Of a stretch of DNA of 64,000 nt, positions 34,795 to 42,805 are shown piece after piece. How positions within the stretch are numbered: the first letter of the stretch is position 1; each line of letters opens with the position of its first letter. A program made the translations under genes and the position numbers. Where the stretch lies: positions 17,524-81,523 of the forward strand of contig NZ_CAJYCN010000016.1 in the NCBI RefSeq assembly GCF_913566895.1, read 5' to 3'. Source of the DNA: Listeria ilorinensis (GTDB taxonomy: Bacteria; Bacillota; Bacilli; Lactobacillales; Listeriaceae). The notes under the pieces were generated by a model. That model was not told the origin of the DNA. It saw nothing but the letters and a program-made list of their open reading frames with translations, and made no database searches.

Positions 34795-36360
34795 CTAGAT
34801 GTTCTTCAATTGGCGGACGATTTCAAAATACTCTTCATCAAGCGCTTTTTTCTCTGCTTCGGAAAGCTGTGGTTCCATCAACTTGGCGGCAATCTCAGAC
34901 TGTCTAAGAGTAAGCAGTAATTTGTCTTCTTCCACTTGTGGTTCTTCTTTTTCCTTTGTATAAACCCCTGGAGACTGCTCAATCAAACGGAGTTCTTTCT
35001 GCTCAATCAATAACGTCTTTTCTGCTACTTTTTCCGTGAACATCCGATCATGTGAAACAAATAAAACGGCCCCCTCATAAGAAACAATCATCTGTTCCAA
35101 TGCCTCCAGCGCTTCAATATCCAAATAGTTGGTCGGCTCATCCAGAATCAGGAAATTCGCGCCTTGTGTCAAAAGCATGGCCAAACTAAGCTTGACACGT
35201 TCTCCTCCTGAAAGCACTTGGACGGATTTTTGCCAGTCTTCCTGCTCAAAATGCAGACTGCCCAGTACATCTAATGCGACTTTGTCTTCGTGTACATTGG
35301 CTTTTTGAATGTTTTCCAATACAGTCGCTTCTTTGTTCAGGTTGCGCAGTTCCTGATCAAAATAGCCGATCGACACAGCAGGATTCAGCCGTAGCTCGCT
35401 GTGTCCGCTGATGATTGCTCGTAACAGTGAAGTTTTGCCAGAAGCATTCGCGCCAGAAAGTACGACCTTCTCACCTGCGCGAAGAGTGAATCCTTTTGTG
35501 GAAAACAGCTTTTTCTCGCCTGCTTGGAGAGTAAACGCTTGAGCCGTCAGAACCGCACTGCCTGATTTTAGCATCTGCTCTTTCGGAATCGTAATTTTGA
35601 CTGTTTTGAACTGGTAAGGTTTCTCTACGGTCTCCAAACGGTCAATCCGTTTTTCAATCGCTTTGATCAGTTTATGCTGCTTCTTCTGCTGAACACCTTT
35701 TGAAGGTTTCGCAGAGCGAATCTCCTTGGACGTGAGCCGTTTGGATGGACGCACTTGTTTGCCAGCTTCTTTCTCGCGATGACGAATGGCCTCTTCCAAC
35801 TGGCTTTTTTTAGCTTGCCGCTCGCTGTACGCCTGTGCTATTTTCTCATTTTGCTTGGCCTTGGCTGTAAGATACGCTTCGTAATTGCCAGGATAAACGG
35901 TTATTTTTTCATTTTCCAATTCCCAAATCGTGTCGACCACTTCATTTAGAAAAGCACGATCATGGGAGATTAGGAAAACTGCACCGGCATACTTTTTGAA
36001 CTGGCGCTCTAAATGACGTACACTTTCTACATCCAAATTACTGGTCGGCTCATCGGCAAAAAGAAGCGCTGGACGCTGCCGCATTTCTGCCTTAATCCAT
36101 TTGCGCGTTTTTTCCCCGCCGCTTAGCCGGTCATCTTCTGGTGATAGTTGGCGAATATAACCGCAAGAACCTTTTCGTTTGATCTCTCCTTGATCTGGTT
36201 CTTTGATTCCAGCCAGAATCTCAAAAAGAGTGGTTTTTCCCACGCCATTTCGTCCAACCAAACCAATCCGCGCTCTTGTTCCAGCTGTCAATTTAGAGAT
36301 TTGAAATAATGTACGCGCGCCCAATTGCTTTTTCACTTGCTCGATTTCTATACTAAACAT
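34795..36360 (-). CDS. ABC-F ribosome-protection-type ATPase (Lmo0919/VgaL-like)
   Basis: 521 residues, two ABC cassettes without membrane segments. First cassette: GRNGVGKTT, LSGGEKTR, LLFADEPTSNLD. Linker about 170-265 is Lys/Glu/Gln-rich and helical. Second cassette: SGANASGKTSL (a variant P-loop), LSGGERVKLSL, FLILDEPTNYLD. The ATG at 36360 is used because AGGGGG lies just before it. Family members dislodge lincosamides, streptogramins A and pleuromutilins from the ribosome. The leader carries an attenuator with a three-codon ORF (36361-36558), as known for lmo0919 of L. monocytogenes. Its regulation and length support an antibiotic-protection role. Confidence 0.9.
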   Translation of the reverse strand: MFSIEIEQVKKQLGARTLFQISKLTAGTRARIGLVGRNGVGKTTLFEILAGIKEPDQGEIKRKGSCGYIRQLSPEDDRLSGGEKTRKWIKAEMRQRPALLFADEPTSNLDVESVRHLERQFKKYAGAVFLISHDRAFLNEVVDTIWELENEKITVYPGNYEAYLTAKAKQNEKIAQAYSERQAKKSQLEEAIRHREKEAGKQVRPSKRLTSKEIRSAKPSKGVQQKKQHKLIKAIEKRIDRLETVEKPYQFKTVKITIPKEQMLKSGSAVLTAQAFTLQAGEKKLFSTKGFTLRAGEKVVLSGANASGKTSLLRAIISGHSELRLNPAVSIGYFDQELRNLNKEATVLENIQKANVHEDKVALDVLGSLHFEQEDWQKSVQVLSGGERVKLSLAMLLTQGANFLILDEPTNYLDIEALEALEQMIVSYEGAVLFVSHDRMFTEKVAEKTLLIEQKELRLIEQSPGVYTKEKEEPQVEEDKLLLTLRQSEIAAKLMEPQLSEAEKKALDEEYFEIVRQLKNI

Positions 36361-36527
36361 AAAAAAACCCCCTGTCCGATGTACGGAAGGAGTTCGCAGA
36401 CTAGCACAAAAAAACTTGTGCAAATGGCGTTATCAGTGTAAACAGCCAAAAAAGTACATACGAATCCTGTCCGAAAAAATCACTCATATTGAATATTTTC
36501 TCTGGGTAAACAGGATTAGAATTTCAT
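36361..36527 (-). promoter_or_regulatory. ribosome-mediated attenuator upstream of ABC-F gene
   Basis: Four segments can be read in the minus-strand leader. Segment 1, AATCCTGT (36510-36517), overlaps the stop of the leader ORF and pairs with segment 2, CGGACAGGATT (36463-36473). Segment 3, CTCCTTCCG (36384-36392), pairs with segment 4, CGGACAGGGGG (36368-36378), forming a terminator whose seven T (36361-36367) abut the ATG and whose stem hides the AGGGGG ribosome site. Segment 2 repeats the start of segment 4, so it can pair with segment 3 instead. A ribosome stalled on the leader ORF would mask segment 1 and give readthrough. Confidence 0.8.
36516..36527 (-). CDS. three-codon leader ORF (Met-Lys-Phe)
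   Basis: ATG AAA TTC TAA, with AAAGGAG upstream at a longish spacing of about 15 bases. Its stop codon lies inside attenuator segment 1. Very short leader ORFs are known in front of antibiotic-responsive ABC-F genes. Confidence 0.65.
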   Translation of the reverse strand: MKF

Positions 36528-36564
36528 TGGCTTTATGTTACACTCCTTTGAATTTGATAGCTCC

Positions 36565-36593
36565 ATTATAGAATGAAATAAAAAAATATGCAA
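36565..36593 (-). promoter_or_regulatory. ABC-F gene promoter
   Basis: TTGCAT (36588-36593), 17-bp spacer, perfect TATAAT (36565-36570); predicted leader about 198 nt. Confidence 0.75.
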
Positions 36594-36595
36594 AT

Positions 36596-36626
36596 CCGCC
36601 TGCTGAAATTGAAGTACAACAGGCGG
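36596..36626 (-). terminator. terminator of the amino-sugar operon
   Basis: CCGCCTG/CAGGCGG hairpin with inner TG/CA pairing, then ATTTGCATATTTTTTT on the minus strand; the T-tract also holds the -35 of the ABC-F promoter. Confidence 0.7.
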
Positions 36627-36631
36627 AAGGA

Positions 36632-37450
36632 TTAATTGAATCTGCGGCTGACTGTATGGATGGTTTTTTCCATTTTTTGCTGCATCGTTTTATTTTCCAG
36701 AAGGAGCATCGAAACAATATCCATGACATACATAATCGCAAACTGATTATTGACGAATTGTTCATTGCTAACAAAGTGCGTATTGTAAGTCGGGATGAGC
36801 AGGTCACTCAGTGTAGCAAGCGGACTTTTTTCAAAACTTGTGATCGCGACGATTTTGCTACCGTTCTTTTTAGCGTTTTCGAGTGTCTTGACTACTTCTG
36901 TCGTGCGGCCAGAATTGGAAATCCCGATGACCAGATCTTTCGGTGTTGTAATCGCACTTGTGATGATCATCATATGCGAGTCCGTAAGAGCGGTCACATG
37001 AAGTCCCATTCGAATGAGCCTCTGTGTCATCTCAAGTGCTGTCAAACCAGAACTGCCAACCCCAGTGAAGAAAATCCGATCAGCTTGTTTCAACGCTTCG
37101 ACAAGTGCCCGAATCTTTTCCTTATCGATCATTTTAACGGTTTGTGAGATGGTTTTATGGTAAAACGAATTGACATCTTCAAAAATGTCTCCATAACCAT
37201 TTTCCATTCTTTCTTCCCGCGCACTATGGAGGCGGATCTTCAAGTCAACAAAACTCTCACAGCCGATCCGTTTGCAGAAGCGAGTGATCGTGGCGTTCGA
37301 TGTCCCTGTTGCTTTGGCCAAATCGGCAATATGAATATTTTTGATTGTCTCACCATGTTCGAGTATATATTGCGCCACGCTTTGCTCTTTCTCAGGTAGC
37401 TCATGAAATTTTCGCTGAATGTCTCGTTTGATATCCATCTTTTGCTTCAT
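36632..37450 (-). CDS. RpiR/MurR-family regulator of the sugar operon
   Basis: 272 residues. N-terminal HTH of RpiR type (about 5-80: LPEKEQSVAQYILEHGE, ADLAKATGTSNATITRFCKRIGCESFVDLK) followed by a SIS sugar-isomerase-fold effector domain (about 125-255) with GVGSSGLTALEM and ISNSGRTTEVV, which bind phosphosugars. It is the last gene of the operon and overlaps the ROK gene by four bases. Twin GAAAATNATTTT sites on the operon promoter are its likely operators; the effector would be an amino-sugar phosphate. Confidence 0.9.
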   Translation of the reverse strand: MKQKMDIKRDIQRKFHELPEKEQSVAQYILEHGETIKNIHIADLAKATGTSNATITRFCKRIGCESFVDLKIRLHSAREERMENGYGDIFEDVNSFYHKTISQTVKMIDKEKIRALVEALKQADRIFFTGVGSSGLTALEMTQRLIRMGLHVTALTDSHMMIITSAITTPKDLVIGISNSGRTTEVVKTLENAKKNGSKIVAITSFEKSPLATLSDLLIPTYNTHFVSNEQFVNNQFAIMYVMDIVSMLLLENKTMQQKMEKTIHTVSRRFN

Positions 37451-38334
37451 CTCACTTTTTCTTTAATTTGGTAAAGTGCGCCAAGCAGTCCCGCCTCATT
37501 CCCGTATTGAGCAAATCTGATCTCACCTTGGAAAAAATCTGCTGAAATCATGACCTGCTCCAATTTTCGTGCTAATCGCGGGCCGAAAAAGGCGCTCTCT
37601 TCCATTATACCACCTCCGAGTATAATTACCGATGGATCTGTGCAGTAAATAATATTGGAAAGTCCATAAGCAAGCTGCTCGATCCATTCCTCTATGGCCT
37701 GTTCGACAAGCTGATCCCCGTTTTTGACGGTCGCTAGAACTTGTCGGCCATTTTGAAATATTTGGCCTGTTCGCGCATTCACTTTATCAACTAGCGCTTT
37801 CGTCGAACAGACATCTTGAAAAAGGCCTGATCCGATCTGCATATAACCGATTTCCGCTCCTCGAAAATGAGCCCCACGAACAAGCTGACCGTCCAACATC
37901 ATGGCCCCGCCAATCCCTGTACCGATCGTTAAACAAAAAATCGTTTGCCCTCGCGCAGTCAGATCACTGCTATGGGAGACTTCTCCTAAACAAGCCGCAT
38001 TGACATCATTTTCGATTGTCACAGGATAGCCAAACTTTTCTTCAATAAAAGCAGCTAGCTTCGTACCTGTATAGCCAGGAATCGTATAACCCGCATATAT
38101 AATCTCACCTTTTTCCGGATCAACGACACCAGCAGTCGCTACTCCCACGCCTTGGATTGCATAGTGTGTTTTCATTTCGAGAATGATTTGTTCGACTGTT
38201 GCGCAAATTTGATTACCACTCTCTGTCACGGGTGAATCAGCCTGCATGATTGGACTTTGCCGTTTGCTTGCTTCATTATAAACAGCGTATTTGATTTTTG
38301 TACCGCCAATATCCAAACATAAAAAATGGCTCAT
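37447..38334 (-). CDS. ROK family sugar kinase
   Basis: 295 residues. ATP motif LDIGGTKIKYAV (about 6-17), catalytic Asp in ENDVNAACLGE (about 103-113), GTGIGGAMM, and a late GGGIME. The usual ROK zinc site C-x-C-G-x(2)-G-C is absent: the region after RGAEIGYMQIG reads SGLFQDVCSTKALV, with one Cys. That variant occurs in some Firmicute ManNAc/glucose kinases. With nanE in the operon, N-acetylmannosamine is a plausible substrate, but this is inference. Overlaps EIIA and RpiR genes by four bases each. Confidence 0.85.
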   Translation of the reverse strand: MSHFLCLDIGGTKIKYAVYNEASKRQSPIMQADSPVTESGNQICATVEQIILEMKTHYAIQGVGVATAGVVDPEKGEIIYAGYTIPGYTGTKLAAFIEEKFGYPVTIENDVNAACLGEVSHSSDLTARGQTIFCLTIGTGIGGAMMLDGQLVRGAHFRGAEIGYMQIGSGLFQDVCSTKALVDKVNARTGQIFQNGRQVLATVKNGDQLVEQAIEEWIEQLAYGLSNIIYCTDPSVIILGGGIMEESAFFGPRLARKLEQVMISADFFQGEIRFAQYGNEAGLLGALYQIKEKVR

Positions 38335-38780
38335 GACGGATCGCCTCGCATCAACTCCGCGTAGAAGACCTCTGCTGTCGGAGCTGCGATCAAGCGGGCA
38401 ACACGTTCCTCGTCCATCAGCACATCCGTTAATTCGACCAAAAGCTCTAAATGGCTATCAGCATCCGTCGCTGCTAACGTGATGATCAATTTCACCGGAT
38501 CAAAATCAGTAGCTCCAAAAGCCACCCCATTCTTAATTGTTGTAAAACTAATACCCATTCGGTTTACACCCTGATCCGGTCGTGTATGTGCAAGCGCAAT
38601 ATGCCTACCAATAACGATATAAGGACCATTTTCTTCCACTGCCCGAATCATGCCTTCTACGTAACGCGGTTCGATCGCTTCTGTTTCAAGCAGTCTTCGT
38701 GCGGCCTTTTGGATCGCTTCTCGCCAATCCACTGCCTCAATTCCTACCTCTACATCTGCAGCTTTTAATTGTTCAAGCAT
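38331..38780 (-). CDS. PTS EIIA protein, fructose/mannitol type
   Basis: 149 residues. The phosphorylatable His lies in IVIGRHIALAHTRPDQGVN (about residues 58-76), as in EIIA of the mannitol/fructose class, and the fold pattern matches (AIQKAARRLLE, ITLAATDADSHLELLVELTDVL). GGAGGAG precedes the ATG at 38780. It overlaps the HAD gene by eight bases and the ROK gene by four. It provides phosphate to the EIICB encoded upstream in the operon. Confidence 0.88.
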   Translation of the reverse strand: MLEQLKAADVEVGIEAVDWREAIQKAARRLLETEAIEPRYVEGMIRAVEENGPYIVIGRHIALAHTRPDQGVNRMGISFTTIKNGVAFGATDFDPVKLIITLAATDADSHLELLVELTDVLMDEERVARLIAAPTAEVFYAELMRGDPS

Positions 38781-39441
38781 GTCGATCTCCTCCAAACGAT
38801 TTTTGCCAATTGTCTAGATCCACCTCTGCTAAAGAAGCAAGTTCTAGATATGCCCCATGAAAAATACTATATTTCGTCACTTCATTAGGAACGACCACCA
38901 CGGGGATCTCTGCTGCTCTCCCTGCCCGCAAGCCATTTTCTGAATCCTCGATGATCAGCGCTTCCTTATTTGTGGCTCCAAGCTGTTCAGCAGCCTTTAA
39001 AAAGAGATCGGGAGCTGGCTTAATCTTTGCCACGTCTTCTGCTGTGACGAGTACATCAAAATAGGGCAACAGCTTCAGTCTTGTCAAATGATGCTGGGGT
39101 TTTTCTCTTTTAGAAGAAGTAGCCAGTGCAAGTTTTAGACCGGCGTCTTTCACTTGAATGATAAAGTCCCGCACACCCTCTTTAGCTGGCAGCTGAGCAC
39201 TGCGCTGAATAAATGACTGCTTTGTTTCCTCGGCAAAGCGTTTGTCATCGACTACAATGCCTTTTTCTGCCGCTAACTGATCAAAAAGACGCTTGGAACT
39301 GGCGCCCACACATTGTAAAAATTCGTTTACTGGTAATTCATAGTGATGATTTTCCCGAAACCAGTCTTGAAAAATTTTATACCAAACGACTTCTGTATCC
39401 ACGATAAGGCCATCAAAATCCATAATGATTGCTTTTAACAT
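38773..39441 (-). CDS. HAD-superfamily phosphatase/phosphomutase (beta-PGM-like)
   Basis: 222 residues. HAD motif I DFDGLIVDTE (about 8-17), motif II LATSSKR, motif III K with PAPDLFLKAAEQLG, and motif IV IIEDSENGLRA, with a helical cap (about 18-85). This is the beta-phosphoglucomutase/sugar-phosphatase subfamily. In this operon it may dephosphorylate the phosphosugar delivered by the PTS. Start preceded by AAAGGAG. Confidence 0.85.
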   Translation of the reverse strand: MLKAIIMDFDGLIVDTEVVWYKIFQDWFRENHHYELPVNEFLQCVGASSKRLFDQLAAEKGIVVDDKRFAEETKQSFIQRSAQLPAKEGVRDFIIQVKDAGLKLALATSSKREKPQHHLTRLKLLPYFDVLVTAEDVAKIKPAPDLFLKAAEQLGATNKEALIIEDSENGLRAGRAAEIPVVVVPNEVTKYSIFHGAYLELASLAEVDLDNWQKSFGGDRHA

Positions 39442-39502
39442 CCAATCGAACTCCTTTTATATACAGAGAAAGAGAGTAGCATCCTCTCTTTCCCTGCACT
39501 GC

Positions 39503-40900
39503 TTATTTACGCGCTGCAAGGATTCGATCGATCAAATCCTGATACTCTGGCGCATTCAGATAATCGGTGATTTCAATCACTTCCGTATCTGGCTGTCGTT
39601 CTTTGACTCGGTCTTTTAACGACTGATGCGTAACAATCAAATCACAAGCAGTCGGTAAGTCTCCCACGGCAATATGAAAAATTTTCATATCTTCAATGCC
39701 TGCTTTTTTGAATTTCTTTTGTAAGACGGTTGCTCCCATGGCACTAGAGCCGAGACCAGCATCACAAGCATATGCAATCGTTTGCAGATGTGCATAGTCG
39801 ATCTCTGCTTTTTTGGCTTGAAACACGGAGGAGACACGACTTTTCTTCCCTTTGAAATCTTCCATCTTTTTCGCTGCTGCCTCAAGTTCCGCGTCACTTG
39901 ACTCAGCACGTTTGATCAGTGGTGCTGCCGTGACAAATGTAACGAGTGCTGCTAGCAGTACGCCTGCTAGGATTTTCAAATGGTCGCCTGGTGCCGCCAT
40001 CATCATGATCGTAATAATACTTCCTGGTGAAGCTACACCCACAAGTCCCACATTGAAAATCGTAAAAACAAAAGTCCCCGTCATGCCACCTAGAATCAGC
40101 GGAATGATCAAAATCGGACGCATCAGAACAAATGGGAAATAAATCTCGTGGATACCGCCAAAGAAGTGAATGACGCTGGCTCCATATGCCGATGCCTTGG
40201 AATTACCTTTACTGAAAAACATATAACCGAGTAATATTCCAAGCCCGGGTCCTGGATTACTTTCCAGCAGATAAAGAACAGATTTCCCTGCCTCTGCCAA
40301 CTGCAAAGTAGCCAGTGGACTCAAGATTCCTTGCCCGATCGCATTGTTCAGGAACAGTACCTTGGCCGGCTCGATAATCAGTGCGGTCAAAGGCAGCAAG
40401 TGATGGACAATCAGATAGTCGACACCACTCGCCAGAACCTTTGTGACCGCCTCGACAAGCGGCGCAATCACCATATAAGAAAATACAGCCAGCGCGCCTC
40501 CAATAATACCAATCGAAAAGTTATTAATTAATAATTCGAAGCCTGCTGGAATTTTACCATCGATTTTTTCATCAAACTTTTTCAATAGCCAAGCCGATAG
40601 CGGGGCCATTACCATCGCCCCGATGAACATGGTAATATCAGATGCAACAATGGCGCCCATCGTTGCAACCGTTGCGATCACACCACCCCGATAGCCGTAA
40701 ACTGCGCGACCTCCTGCAAAAGCGATCAAAAGCGGCAGCAAATAATTGAGCATAGGGGCAATAAAAGCTTTCAGCATTTCATTCCCTGTCGCTACTCCGA
40801 TCGCTGTCAGAATCCCCCAGGCCATGAATGCGCCTAGATTGGGGATGACCATACCACTAAGCTTACTCCCAAACGTTTGGATCTTTGTTTGAATGGACAT
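39503..40900 (-). CDS. PTS EIICB, mannitol family
   Basis: 465 residues: an EIIC domain of eight or more helices (about 15-335) with the conserved PGPGLGILLGY and FGGIHEIYFPFVLM segments, then an EIIB domain (about 370-465) with phosphorylated Cys in YACDAGLGSSAMGA. The layout is that of MtlA without its EIIA. Mannitol itself is doubtful because no mannitol-1-phosphate dehydrogenase is encoded; the companions point to an amino sugar or a derivative. Confidence 0.88.
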   Translation of the reverse strand: MSIQTKIQTFGSKLSGMVIPNLGAFMAWGILTAIGVATGNEMLKAFIAPMLNYLLPLLIAFAGGRAVYGYRGGVIATVATMGAIVASDITMFIGAMVMAPLSAWLLKKFDEKIDGKIPAGFELLINNFSIGIIGGALAVFSYMVIAPLVEAVTKVLASGVDYLIVHHLLPLTALIIEPAKVLFLNNAIGQGILSPLATLQLAEAGKSVLYLLESNPGPGLGILLGYMFFSKGNSKASAYGASVIHFFGGIHEIYFPFVLMRPILIIPLILGGMTGTFVFTIFNVGLVGVASPGSIITIMMMAAPGDHLKILAGVLLAALVTFVTAAPLIKRAESSDAELEAAAKKMEDFKGKKSRVSSVFQAKKAEIDYAHLQTIAYACDAGLGSSAMGATVLQKKFKKAGIEDMKIFHIAVGDLPTACDLIVTHQSLKDRVKERQPDTEVIEITDYLNAPEYQDLIDRILAARK

Positions 40901-40925
40901 CTCGCTTTCCCCTTTCGAATTCGTC

Positions 40926-41927
40926 CTATAATGTCACTTCCACACCAGTTTTGATGGAACGCTCGATCGCATCCACGACCCGAAGCGAATCCAGCGCTTC
41001 TTTTGGCGTAATGATTGATTTGGTACCGTTTACAATATTACCGATAAAAGCAGTCAATTCTTCAGCTAAATCACCGGCAACCTGCTGATTAACATAGTAC
41101 CAGTGTCGTGAATCTGGATATTCAGCACCTTTTTCTGTAACAAAGCGGATTCCGCTATCACAAGCATCCACATAGGCTACTCCCTTTGTTCCAACGAGTT
41201 CGACTTTATCATCGATAATTGTCGGGCTATTCTCTGGAAGTACCCAACAAGCCTCAAAACAAGCGATCGCTCCATTCTCATATGTGGCTAACGCGTAGAT
41301 CACATCGTTCATTTGGTTTTCCTTCAAAAGAACACTGCGGCTTTTGGCGAAAACTTTTACAGGTGCGCCCCCCATATACCAGTTCACATAGTCGATGTCA
41401 TGAATCATGACGTGCATGCTTAAGTCGGAAGCACCAATATAACGTTTTGGCCCAGTAATCGGGCTATTACGGCGGCAGTAAACATGAATAATTTCGCCAA
41501 GTTCCCCGTCATCCAGTCTCGCTTTGATCATATTGAAGCGTGGGTCAAATCGAAGTAAGAAACCAACTGTAAATACTTTGTCATACTGTTTGGTCATTTC
41601 GTAAAGCGCTTCACCATCTTCCAATTCTTTCGCCAATGGTTTTTCGAGTAAAATATGTTTGTTGTTTTGAACAGCCAACTCCACGCATTCCCGGTGGATA
41701 TTATCCGGCAAAACGATACTGACTGCATCGATCTCCGGGTCTTTCAGCAATTCATGGTAATCTTTGTAAGCCTGACAACCGAATTTCTGCTCAGCGGCCT
41801 GCCTTTTTTCATCATCAAATTCACAAATGGCACGAAGTTCTACTTGAGGAAGCTTTTGATAAATCTCTGCATGATAGGTTCCCATTTGGCCGAGTCCAAT
41901 AACTGCTACTTTTACATGATTTGTCAC
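40926..41927 (-). CDS. Gfo/Idh/MocA family oxidoreductase
   Basis: 333 residues. N-terminal Rossmann domain with VIGLGQMGTYHAEIY (about 10-24), EKPLA (about 94-98) and the C-terminal substrate-binding domain with HDIDYVNWYMGG (catalytic Asp/His equivalents, about 174-185). These NAD(P)-dependent enzymes oxidise or epimerise sugars and inositols; some convert anhydro-sialic acid forms. The substrate here is unknown and is the key open question of the operon. Confidence 0.87.
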   Translation of the reverse strand: MTNHVKVAVIGLGQMGTYHAEIYQKLPQVELRAICEFDDEKRQAAEQKFGCQAYKDYHELLKDPEIDAVSIVLPDNIHRECVELAVQNNKHILLEKPLAKELEDGEALYEMTKQYDKVFTVGFLLRFDPRFNMIKARLDDGELGEIIHVYCRRNSPITGPKRYIGASDLSMHVMIHDIDYVNWYMGGAPVKVFAKSRSVLLKENQMNDVIYALATYENGAIACFEACWVLPENSPTIIDDKVELVGTKGVAYVDACDSGIRFVTEKGAEYPDSRHWYYVNQQVAGDLAEELTAFIGNIVNGTKSIITPKEALDSLRVVDAIERSIKTGVEVTL

Positions 41928-41950
41928 TGCATTTCACCCTTTCAAGTTTT

Positions 41951-42652
41951 TTACTTGGTCATTTCATTCAGCTTGGAAGCAAAGCGTGCTGTGATTTCTT
42001 GAGGGCGTGTAATTGCACCTCCAACTACTACAGAAGTTCCGCCGAGAGCTAGTGCCATTTTTGCCTTTTCCGGTGTGTCGATTTTACCTTCGACGAGGAC
42101 CGGAAGCTTTGCTGTTTGAAGGACTTCTTTTAAAAAGCGGAAGTCATTATCGGCAATATTTTGGCCAGCAGTTTGTTCCGTATAGCCGTATAAAGTCGTA
42201 GCTACAAGATCAAAGCCTAATTTTTCAGCCAGTTCTACTTCTTGAACAGTTGAAATGTCTGCCATGAAGAGCGTCTCCGGAAAACGACTCTTCGCTTGCT
42301 GCAAGATATCGGCTAACAATTCATCTGAGGGACGCATGCGATTTGTCCCATCCATTGCTACTACTTCCACACCTGTATCACAGACCGCAAGTACTTCCTT
42401 GATCGTAGGTGTAATAAAAACTGATGAATCTGGATATTCTTTTTTGATGATGCCGATCATTGGAACAGAGACAGCTCTTCGTATTGCTAGAATATCAGCT
42501 ACTGAATTGGCTCTAATTCCTGCCGCACCTCCAGAGACAGCCGCTACTGCCATTTTGGCCATAATGAATGAACTATAAAGAGGCTCCTCGGGTAAGGCTT
42601 GACATGATACGATTAGTTTACCGCGCGTCTTTTCTAGGAATGAATGTGCCAT
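41951..42652 (-). CDS. nanE: N-acetylmannosamine-6-phosphate 2-epimerase
   Basis: 233 residues with the NanE TIM-barrel signatures: LIVSCQALPEEPL at the start, GGAAGIRANSVADI, IIKKEYPDSSVFITPT (catalytic Lys), ADISTVQE, TTLYGYTEQT and LVEGKIDTPEKA (catalytic Glu). It converts ManNAc-6-P to GlcNAc-6-P, feeding NagA at the left end of the window. First gene of a seven-gene operon that lacks the sialate lyase NanA. Confidence 0.94.
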   Translation of the reverse strand: MAHSFLEKTRGKLIVSCQALPEEPLYSSFIMAKMAVAAVSGGAAGIRANSVADILAIRRAVSVPMIGIIKKEYPDSSVFITPTIKEVLAVCDTGVEVVAMDGTNRMRPSDELLADILQQAKSRFPETLFMADISTVQEVELAEKLGFDLVATTLYGYTEQTAGQNIADNDFRFLKEVLQTAKLPVLVEGKIDTPEKAKMALALGGTSVVVGGAITRPQEITARFASKLNEMTK

Positions 42653-42696
42653 CTATTTTCCTCCTCCAAAAATCAAAAGTATCCGTTTTCAACATC

Positions 42697-42753
42697 ACTA
42701 TATCACAAGAAAATAATTTTATCAATACATTTATAAAGAAAATGATTTTCTTT
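42697..42753 (-). promoter_or_regulatory. nanE operon promoter with twin RpiR-type operators
   Basis: Minus strand TTGATA (42720-42725), 17-bp spacer, TATAGT (42697-42702). Two near-identical palindromes, GAAAATGATTTTC (42738-42750, extended to 42735-42753) and GAAAATAATTTT (42709-42720), lie 29 bp apart centre to centre. One fills the -35/-10 spacer, the other sits upstream. The RpiR protein of the operon is the probable ligand-dependent repressor. Confidence 0.7.
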
Positions 42754-42762
42754 GTTTATTAT

Positions 42763-42795
42763 AAAAAAACGACACTCTTTGAAGTAGAGTGCCGC
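42763..42795 (-). terminator. terminator after SSADH gene
   Basis: GGCACTCT/AGAGTGTC hairpin with a seven-base loop and seven T on the minus strand. Confidence 0.88.
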
Positions 42796-42805
42796 TTCTC
42801 AAAAT

